In this document: positions 37,856 through 45,400 of the stretch, piece by piece
Layout of the letters: the number at the start of each line of letters is the position of its first letter
Position numbering within the stretch: the stretch's first letter is position 1
From: Mycolicibacterium arabiense
Lineage (GTDB): Bacteria; Actinomycetota; Actinomycetes; Mycobacteriales; Mycobacteriaceae
Reading direction: 5' to 3'
Assembly (NCBI RefSeq): GCF_010731815.2
Contig: NZ_AP022593.1
Coordinates: forward strand, 5,766,001 to 5,830,000
Length of the DNA stretch: 64,000 nt
Notes under the pieces: generated by a model
Told to the model about the DNA's origin: nothing
Seen by the model: the letters and a program-made list of their open reading frames with translations, nothing else
The model's database searches: none
Translations under genes and position numbers: made by a program

Positions 37856-38602
37856 TCAGGCGGCCGCAGCGACGGCAAGGGCCTCGTCGTACCTGTCCAA
37901 CAGGGCAGCGGCGACGAGGTTGTGCGAACCGAGCGGCTCGGTCATCGGAATCGACAGCGCCGCAGCGGTTCTGGCCACCCGGTCGGTGATCCTGCCGTTC
38001 GCCAGGAACCACGGTGCGATCACGCAGCGCTCGGCGCCGCGGTCGCGCAGGCGTTCTGCCGCCTCGATGACGTTCGGATGCGCACCGGTCGCGAAGGCCA
38101 CCTCGACGCCGGCCCACTTCGACCCTGCCGCCAACGCGGTTCCGACGGTCGCGGTGCGCGCGTTGGCAGCGTCGTTCGACGATCCGACGGCCACCACGAT
38201 GACGCCCACCCCGGTCTGCTCTGCGGGCACACCGGCTTCGGCGAGGCGCTGCCCGAGTAGGGCTATCAGCGCCGGGTCCTCGCCGAGGACGGCAGCCTGC
38301 CGGACCGATGCACCGGACGCCGCCACCACCGCGGGCAGGTCGACGCGGGCGTGGTAGGCGCTCGCCAGCAGCAGCGGCACCACGACCACGTGCTCGTCGC
38401 GGCGCGCGACGTCGGCGAGCACGGACGCCACGTCGGGCCCGCACTGTTCGAGGAAGGCGACGCGGACGTCGAGCCACGGCCGCAACCGGCGGATGCGCCC
38501 CGCCAAGGCACGGGTCACCGCGGGGGATCGAGGATCGGCGCTGCCGTGTGCCGCCAGGACGAGCCCGGGCGGACCGGGTCGGCGGAGCGGCTCGACGGTC
38601 AC
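37856..38602 (-). CDS. Sirohydrochlorin ferrochelatase-like protein
   Basis: A 248-residue CbiX/SirB-type chelatase. These insert iron into sirohydrochlorin to make the siroheme needed by sulfite reductase. The first motif is LVLAAHGSADPRSP near residue 12 (metal-binding His), and the second half has VEVAFATGAHPNVIEAAERL with its own His. A His seems to be missing from the late block VIAPWFLANGRITDRV, as in short actinobacterial types. GTG 38602 overlaps the cysH stop (GTGA); ATG 38620 is an alternative. It is the last gene of the sirA-cysH-chelatase operon and matches Rv2393. Confidence 0.85.
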   Translation of the reverse strand: MTVEPLRRPGPPGLVLAAHGSADPRSPAVTRALAGRIRRLRPWLDVRVAFLEQCGPDVASVLADVARRDEHVVVVPLLLASAYHARVDLPAVVAASGASVRQAAVLGEDPALIALLGQRLAEAGVPAEQTGVGVIVVAVGSSNDAANARTATVGTALAAGSKWAGVEVAFATGAHPNVIEAAERLRDRGAERCVIAPWFLANGRITDRVARTAAALSIPMTEPLGSHNLVAAALLDRYDEALAVAAAA

Positions 38603-39303
38603 GACGCGTGCAGCCCGCATTCCGTCTTGGTCAGGCCGGCCCAGCGACCGCTGCGGGGGTCGGCGCCCTCGATGGGCTTCGCGGTGCACGGCAGGCAGCC
38701 GATCGACGGGTAGCCCTCGTCGACGAGCGGGTTCACCAGCACGCCGTGGGTGTCGATGTAGTCCTGCATGTCGTCGTCCGACCACGGCGCGATCGGATTG
38801 ATCTTCACCAGGCCGAACGCCTTGTCGAAGCTGATCAGGGGGGCGTTGGCGCGGGTCGGTGCCTCCACCCGGCGGATGCCGGTCACCCACGCGGAGTACC
38901 CGGCCAGCGCCTTGCCCAATGGTTCGACCTTGCGCATGCGGCAGCACGCGCCGGGATCGCTGGCGAACAGGTTCTTGCCGTGCAGCGCGTCCTGCTCGGC
39001 CACCGACGCCTCCGGCGTGACGTTCACCACGTGCACGTCGTACACGGCCTCGACGGCGTCGCGGGTTCCGATGGTCTCGACGAAGTGGTAGCCGGTGTCC
39101 AGGAACAACACGTCGACACCCGGGCGGACCTTGGCTGCGAGGTCGACCAGGACGGCGTCCTGCATGTTCGACGCCACGATGTAGTCACCGCCGAAGTGCT
39201 CGTCGGTCCACCGCAGCAGTTCCTCGGCAGAAGCGCCTGCCATCTCCGCCGCGCCGCGCTCGGCCAGCTCGACCAGATCGTGCTCAGTTCGCAAGTCAGT
39301 CAT
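38599..39303 (-). CDS. cysH: Adenylyl-sulfate (APS) reductase
   Basis: A 234-residue assimilatory APS reductase. It has the PP-type SNMQDAVLVDL block and LFLDTGYHFVETIGTRD. The four iron-sulfur cysteines are in GACCRMRKVEPL and GCLPCTAKPI, which marks it as a [4Fe-4S] APS reductase, not a PAPS enzyme. The nucleophilic Cys is in the C-terminal KTECGLH. It reduces APS to sulfite, the substrate of the upstream sirA product. The spacing to sirA is three bases. Confidence 0.95.
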   Translation of the reverse strand: MTDLRTEHDLVELAERGAAEMAGASAEELLRWTDEHFGGDYIVASNMQDAVLVDLAAKVRPGVDVLFLDTGYHFVETIGTRDAVEAVYDVHVVNVTPEASVAEQDALHGKNLFASDPGACCRMRKVEPLGKALAGYSAWVTGIRRVEAPTRANAPLISFDKAFGLVKINPIAPWSDDDMQDYIDTHGVLVNPLVDEGYPSIGCLPCTAKPIEGADPRSGRWAGLTKTECGLHAS

Positions 39304-39306
39304 GTG

Positions 39307-41001
39307 CTACCTCAAATCAGCTTCGTCTGCTCGTACTGCCCACGTAGCGAAACGCTCGCCGTCCTCGCGTTGTTTCACGAAGTTGCGAACGACCCGCTCG
39401 ATGTAGTCACCGAGTTCGTCGCTCGTCACCTTGTGCTGGCGCAACTTGCGGCCGAAACCGCTGTCGAGGCCCAGGCTGCCACCGAGGTGAACCTGGAAAC
39501 CCTCGACGGGGCCGTCGCCGTCGTCGACCATCTGACCCTTGAATCCGATGTCGGCGACCTGGATGCGAGCGCACGAGTTGGGGCACCCGTTGATGTTGAC
39601 GGTGACCGGCACGTCGAGCTGGGCGTTGATGTCCTCGAGCCGGCTCTCCAGCTCCGGGACGAGGGTCTGCGACCGCTTGCGGGTCTCGGCGAAGCTCAGC
39701 TTGCAGAACTCGATGCCCGTGCAGGCCATCAGGTTGCGCCGCCAGTGCGACGGCCGCGACGGCAGGCCGAGCGCATCGAGACCGTCACGCAGCTCGTCGA
39801 GCTTGTCGTCCGGAACGTCCAGGACGACCAGCTTCTGGTACGGCGTGAACCTGATCCGGTCGCTGCCGACGGACTCGGCGAGATCGGCGACCTTGGTCAG
39901 GATCGTTCCGGACACCCGGCCCGCGATCGGCGCGACGCCCACGGCGTTCAAGCCGTTCTTGAGCTTCTGCACGCCGACGTGGTCGATGGGCCGCGTGACC
40001 GGGGTCGGCGCCGGGCCGTCGATCAGCGGACGCTTCAGGTACTCGTTCTCCAGGACTTCCCTGAACTTCTCTACGCCCCAGTCCTTGATCAGGAACTTCA
40101 GCCGCGCCTTGGACCGCAGGCGGCGGTAGCCGTAGTCGCGGAAGACGCTGACGACGCCCTCCCAGACGTCGGGCACCTCGTCGAGCGGCACCCAGGCGCC
40201 GACGCGCTGTCCGAGCATCGGGTTGGTGGACAGCCCGCCGCCGACCCACAGGTCGAAGCCCGGGCCGTGCTCGGGATGCTCGACCCCGATGAACGCGACG
40301 TCGTTGACCTCGTGCACCACGTCCTGCAGGCCCGAGATCGCGGTCTTGAACTTGCGCGGGAGGTTGGAGTACTCCGGCTTGCTGATGTAGCGCTCGACGA
40401 TCTCGTTGACCGCGGGCGTGCCGTCGATGACCTCGTCGAGCGACTCGCCGGCCAACGGCGAACCCAAGACCACGCGCGGGCAGTCGCCGCACGCCTCGGT
40501 GGTCTGCAGGCCGACCTCGTCGAGGCGACGCCAGATCTCCGGCATGTCCTCGACCCGGATCCAGTGGTACTGCACGTTCTGCCGGTCGGACAGGTCGGCG
40601 GTGTCGCGGGCGAACTCGGTCGAGATGCCGCCGAGGGTGCGCAGCGCCGCGGCGGTCAGTGCACCGCCGTCGCTTCGGACCCGCAACATGAAGAACTCGT
40701 CTTCGAGCATGTCGGTGTTGTCGTCACCGGTCCAGGTGCCGTCGTAACCCGGCTTGCGCTGGGTGTAGAGGCCCCACCAGCGGAAGCGGCCCCGCAGGTC
40801 GCCCTTGTCGATGCTCTCGAAGCCGCCCTTGGCATAGATGTTCTCGATGCGGGCCCGCACGTTGAGCGGGTTGTCGTCCTTCTTGGCCTGCTCGTTGGCG
40901 TTGAGCGGCTCGCGATAGCCGAGCGCCCACTGGCCCTCGCCGCGGGGACGCTTGGCTGGCTTGGCCTTGGCGCCCGCAGGCTTGGATTCGGCTGTGGTCA
41001 T
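39307..41001 (-). CDS. sirA: Ferredoxin-dependent sulfite reductase (SirA/NirA)
   Basis: A 564-residue siroheme/[4Fe-4S] reductase. The siroheme-cluster cysteines are in CTGIEFCKL (C-x5-C) and GCPNSCARIQ (C-x3-C), and CGDCPR lies near residue 165. The mycobacterial homologue Rv2391, once called nirA, reduces sulfite to sulfide. The N-terminus is rich in Lys, Ala and Pro (TTAESKPAGAKAKPAKRPRG). It is first in the sirA-cysH-chelatase operon. The 313-base region upstream, to hemW, contains a polycysteine leader ORF. Confidence 0.93.
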   Translation of the reverse strand: MTTAESKPAGAKAKPAKRPRGEGQWALGYREPLNANEQAKKDDNPLNVRARIENIYAKGGFESIDKGDLRGRFRWWGLYTQRKPGYDGTWTGDDNTDMLEDEFFMLRVRSDGGALTAAALRTLGGISTEFARDTADLSDRQNVQYHWIRVEDMPEIWRRLDEVGLQTTEACGDCPRVVLGSPLAGESLDEVIDGTPAVNEIVERYISKPEYSNLPRKFKTAISGLQDVVHEVNDVAFIGVEHPEHGPGFDLWVGGGLSTNPMLGQRVGAWVPLDEVPDVWEGVVSVFRDYGYRRLRSKARLKFLIKDWGVEKFREVLENEYLKRPLIDGPAPTPVTRPIDHVGVQKLKNGLNAVGVAPIAGRVSGTILTKVADLAESVGSDRIRFTPYQKLVVLDVPDDKLDELRDGLDALGLPSRPSHWRRNLMACTGIEFCKLSFAETRKRSQTLVPELESRLEDINAQLDVPVTVNINGCPNSCARIQVADIGFKGQMVDDGDGPVEGFQVHLGGSLGLDSGFGRKLRQHKVTSDELGDYIERVVRNFVKQREDGERFATWAVRADEADLR

Positions 41002-41054
41002 GGGATTGGCCCCTTCTTGGAGGAGCCGGCGAACGGATCGCGCACAGTCACCGG

Positions 41055-41085
41055 TGGCTGTCCGGCGGCGCAGATCCGGTAGCCA
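41055..41085 (-). promoter_or_regulatory. Candidate hairpin in the sirA leader
   Basis: TGGCT-GT-CCGG (41055-41065) can pair with CCGG-T-AGCCA (41076-41085) across a ten-base loop, with a small bulge. It lies between the stop of the polycysteine leader ORF and the sirA start, which is the place expected for an attenuator or a structure that hides the ribosome site. Confidence 0.35.
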
Positions 41086-41126
41086 GCTGGGGTTGGTGCG
41101 GGCAGGTCTCCGAAGTCAGACGCAGA

Positions 41127-41222
41127 TCAAGGCAGACAGCAACAGGTACAGACGCGCTTGAAGTCGACATGCCGCCGGATCACCAGCGATACGCGGGTGG
41201 TCGAGCTGGCGGCGGACATCAC
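41127..41222 (-). CDS. Leader peptide with polycysteine tract upstream of sirA
   Basis: A 31-residue frame starting at GTG 41222 (ATG 41219 is the second codon): VMSAASSTTRVSLVIRRHVD, then FKRVCTCCCLP and TGA. Four of the last seven residues are Cys, three in a row. A CAGAAT element at 41230-41235 lies seven bases before the GTG, so the message would be leaderless. It lies 125 bases before sirA. Polycysteine leader ORFs in front of the same gene in M. smegmatis are reported to attenuate expression when cysteine is plentiful. Confidence 0.72.
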   Translation of the reverse strand: MMSAASSTTRVSLVIRRHVDFKRVCTCCCLP

Positions 41223-41229
41223 GCACTCC

Positions 41230-41235
41230 ATTCTG
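41230..41235 (-). promoter_or_regulatory. -10 element for the sirA leader ORF
   Basis: CAGAAT on the minus strand, seven bases before GTG 41222. The spacing equals that seen for the subI leader ORF, which supports a common leaderless arrangement. Confidence 0.45.
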
Positions 41236-41314
41236 CCACGAAACGGCTCATACACCCCAACCGGGCCAGATTCAGACTCACGGTGAGCAAAACCCGTTCT
41301 GGGACACTGGGCGG

Positions 41315-42445
41315 GTGACCTCACCGGCGTTCGGCATCTACGTGCACGTGCCGTTCTGCGCCACCCGGTGCGGATACTGCGACTTCAACACCTACACCCC
41401 GGGTGAGCTGGGCGGCGCCAACCCCGGCGGGTGGCTCGACGCCGTGCGCATCGAGCTGCGGCTGGCCGCCGCGCAGCTGGGTGGCCGACAGGCAGTGCGC
41501 ACGGTGTTCGTCGGCGGCGGCACGCCGTCGTTGCTGGGGGCCGACGGGCTGGCGGCGGTTCTGGACGCGATCCGGTCGGAGTTCGACCTCGAACCCGGCG
41601 CCGAGATCACCACCGAGTCCAACCCCGAATCCACGTCGCCGCGGTTCTTTGCCGACCTGCGGGCCGCCGGCTACACCCGCATCTCGCTGGGCATGCAGTC
41701 GACGGCGCCGCACGTACTCGCCGTACTCGACCGCGTGCACTCGCCCGGGCGCGCACCCGCCGCGGCCGCCGAGGCCCGCGCCGAGGGGTTCGACCACGTC
41801 AACCTCGACGTGATCTATGGCACGCCGGGGGAGACCGACGACGACCTGGCCCGCACGATCGACGCCGCGCTGGGCGCAGGCATCGACCACGTCTCGGCCT
41901 ACGCGCTCATCGTCGAGGAGGGCACCGCGCTGGCACGTCGGGTGCGCCGGGGCGAGATACCTGCCCCCGACGACGACGTGCTCGCCACGCGCTACGAGAT
42001 GCTCGACTCCCGCCTGTCCGACGCCGGTTTCGAGTGGTACGAGGTGTCGAACTGGAGCCGCCCGGGCGGGGAGTGTCTGCACAACCTGGGCTACTGGAAC
42101 GGCGGGGAGTGGTGGGGCGCCGGGCCCGGCGCTCATGGCTACGTCGACGGCGTCCGTTGGTGGAACGTCAAGCATCCCAGTGCCTATGCCGACGTCCTGT
42201 CCCGAGGTGAACTGCCCGTCGCGGGCCGGGAGGAACCGACGCCGTCGGAGCGGCACCTCGAGGAGGTGATGCTGCGGGTCCGGTTGCGCGAGGGGATGCC
42301 CGCCTCGGTACTCGCCGACGACGAGCGCGGGCACGCCGAAACGCTGTGCGCCGACGGGCTTCTTCGGCTACGCGGCGATTCGCTGGTGCTCACCGACAGG
42401 GGCAGGTTGCTCGCCGACGCCGTGGTGCGCGACCTGCTGTCCTAG
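41315..42445 (+). CDS. hemW: Radical SAM heme chaperone HemW (HemN-like)
   Basis: A 376-residue radical SAM protein. The cluster motif is VPFCATRCGYCDFNTY (C-x3-C-x2-C, about residues 13-27). The C-terminal half contains ECLHNLGYWNGGEWWGAGPGAHGY, the HNxxYW signature of HemW, the heme chaperone long annotated as oxygen-independent coproporphyrinogen oxidase. HemN proper is longer and has a different N-terminal Cys arrangement. GTG 41315 is the start. In other mycobacteria this gene lies next to rpfD- and mbtI-region genes; here it directly precedes a polyketide synthase gene by 50 bases. Confidence 0.88.
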   Translation: MTSPAFGIYVHVPFCATRCGYCDFNTYTPGELGGANPGGWLDAVRIELRLAAAQLGGRQAVRTVFVGGGTPSLLGADGLAAVLDAIRSEFDLEPGAEITTESNPESTSPRFFADLRAAGYTRISLGMQSTAPHVLAVLDRVHSPGRAPAAAAEARAEGFDHVNLDVIYGTPGETDDDLARTIDAALGAGIDHVSAYALIVEEGTALARRVRRGEIPAPDDDVLATRYEMLDSRLSDAGFEWYEVSNWSRPGGECLHNLGYWNGGEWWGAGPGAHGYVDGVRWWNVKHPSAYADVLSRGELPVAGREEPTPSERHLEEVMLRVRLREGMPASVLADDERGHAETLCADGLLRLRGDSLVLTDRGRLLADAVVRDLLS

Positions 42446-42495
42446 CGCGGCGGGTAGTCGCCTGACCGGGCGGGTACTGTGTCAATATTGTCCGC

Positions 42496-45400
42496 ATGGA
42501 CTTAGGCAAGGCTTACCAGAGTTCGCCGGAGGCGATCGCGTCGCCCGAGCCCATCGCCGTCATCGGTCTCGGCGTCCGCGTGGCCGGGAACGTCTCGACC
42601 CCGGCTGCGTTCTGGAACTTCCTTCTCGACGGCAGAAGCGACGTGCGCGAGGTGCCCGAGGAGCGCTGGGAGCCGTACCTGCGCCGCGATCCCCGCAACG
42701 CCGCGGTCCTGCGCGACACCACGAGGTGGGGCACGTTCCTCGACGACCTACCGGGGTTCGACGCCGAGTTCTTCGGAGTGTCGCCGCGGGAGGCCGAGTT
42801 GATGGATCCGCAGCAGCGGCTCGCGCTCGAAGTGAGCTGGGAAGCGCTCGAACACGCGGGCGTGCAACCGAAGACGCTGGCCGGCAGCGACACCGCCGTG
42901 CTCATGGGCGTCAACTCCGACGACTACGGCAAGCTCATCATGGAGGACCTGCCCGGCATCGAGGCCTGGACGGGCATCGGCACCTCGCTGTGCGGCATCG
43001 CCAACCGCGTCTCGCACCTGCTCGACCTCCGCGGCCCCAGCGTGGCACTCGACGCCGCATGCGCGGCCTCGCTGGTTGCGGTTCATCAGGCGTGCCAGAT
43101 GCTGCGTGCGGGCGAGACGTCACTCGCGCTGGCCGGCGGTGTCAGCGCTCTGATCGGACCGGGGCTGGTCCGCGTCCTCGACGAGGCAGGTGCCACCGCG
43201 AGCGACGGCCGCTGCAAGACGTTCGACGCGTCCGCCGACGGCTACGGCCGCGGGGAGGGCGCCGGCGTCGTGGTGCTCAAGCGACTCGCCGACGCCCAAC
43301 GCGACGGCGACCGCGTGCTCGCCGTCGTCCGCGGCGGTGCCATCGCCCAGGATGGCCGCACCGTCGGCATCATGTCGCCCAACGGCGAGGCGCAGGCCGA
43401 GATGTTCGCGCGAGCATGCCGGACCGCGGGCGTGGCGCCCGCCAGCATCGGGTTCGTCGAGGCGCACGGCACCGGCACGCCGTCCGGCGACCCGACCGAG
43501 GTGGGCGCACTGGCCGCGGTGTACGGCCGTGGCCGCGCCGACGACGACCGCTGCAGGATCGGGTCGGTGAAGCCGAACGTCGGTCACCTCGAGGGCGGCG
43601 CAGGCGTCATCGGGCTGATCAAGGCGGTCCTCGCACTGCACCACGAGACCATCCCGCCGACGGCGGGGCTGCGGGAACTGACGCCTGCGATCGACTGGGC
43701 CGCAAGCGGATTGCGCGTGCCGACGAGCGTCGAGCCATGGCCGCGTGGGGACGCCCCGCGGCGTGCGGCGGTGTGCAGCTACGGCTATGGCGGCACCATC
43801 GCGCACGTTCTGCTCGAGGAGGCGCCAGCGCCATCAAAGCCCCGCGGCAGCGAGACGTCGGCGCCGCTCGTCGTGCCGCTGTCCGCGCGGTCGGAGGCCA
43901 GGCTGGCCGCAGCGGGCGAGGCGCTCGCCGATCACCTCAGGGTCGTCGACGTGCCGACCCGCCTCGTCGCCGCCACGATGTGGACGAGGCGAACCCACGA
44001 ACCCGTCCGCGCCGCCATCGTCGCCGAGCACCCGCACGAGGTCACATCGGCTCTCGACGCCCTCGCGCGTGGCGAAGCCGCTGCCAACCTCGTCACCGGT
44101 TCGGCCCGGCCCTGGCAGCACGAGGGCGCCGTCTGGGTGTTCTCCGGCCACGGCTCCCACTGGTCTGGCATGGGCTGCGAACTCCTCTCCGCCGAACCGG
44201 TTTTCGCGCGCGTCGTCGATCAGGTCGACGAGGTGTTCGGCGTCGAACTTGGCTTCTCCGCGCGCGAGGCGCTTACCACCGGTGAACTCGGCGGCACCGA
44301 CCGGGTGCAGGCGCTCACGTTCGCCATGCAGGTCGGCCTCGCCGCGGTGCTGCGCGAACGAGGGGTGACCCCGGCCGCCGTCATCGGCCACTCGGTCGGC
44401 GAGGTCGCCGCCTGCGTCGTGGCCGGCGTCTTCGACCTGCGCCACGGCGCGGCCGTCGCCTGCTACCGCGCCCGCGGCTTCCGCTCCGTCGCAGGGCAGG
44501 GTGCGATGGCGCTCGTCCGGTTGCCGTTCGCCGACGCGGAGCAGCGCCTCGATGGCCGCGACGACGTGGTCGCGGCGATCAGCGCATCCACGGAGTCGAC
44601 CGTCATCTCCGGGCTCGCCGACGCCGTCGACGAGATCTCAACGGAATGGACCGATCAGGGCATCGTCGTCCGTCGGGTGAACACCGACGTCGCCTTCCAC
44701 AGCCCGGCCATGGACGCGCTAGTGGGCGACCTCGCGCGCCACGTCGCGGACCTGCCGCCGACGACGGCCGCTCGGATTCCGCTCTACACCACCGCGCTGG
44801 CCGACCCGCGCTCGACCGCACCCCGCGACCACGACTACTGGGCGACCAACCTGCGCGGCCGGGTGCGCTTCGCCGAGGCTATCACCGCGGCGGCCGAGGA
44901 CGGGCACCGCCTGTTCCTCGAAGTGTCCGCGCATCCGGTGGTCTCCCACTCGGTCGTCGAGACGCTGCTCGGCCTCGGTATCGACGAGCACGCGGCGATA
45001 CCGGTACTGCGCCGCGACACCCCGGAGGTGAGGGCCGTGGCCACCGCCGTGGCCACGCTGTACTGCCACGGCGCGAACGTCGACCACGGCATCGGCTCAC
45101 ACGAGCCGTGGGCGGGTGACCTGCCGGGCACTCAGTGGCAGCACAGGCGATTCTGGCGCACCCCCACCCCGCCGCCGGGCGGTCGTGGCGTCCACGACGT
45201 CGCCAGCCACACCCTGTTGGGCGGCAGGATCGACGTCGTCGGCGCGATGTCGACCAGGATGTGGCAGACCAGGCTCGACCTCGACAGCCGGCCCTACCCG
45301 GGCGACCATCCGGTGCAGGCCACCGAGATCATCCCTGCCGCAGTGCTTCTGAACACTTTCCTCACCGCCGCGCGCGGTGGCCGGGTCGACGAGCCGGGTG

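Noticed and set aside
42446..42495. IdeR box before the polyketide synthase
   Set aside because: No 19-base stretch matched the consensus well; the best shared only scattered positions.
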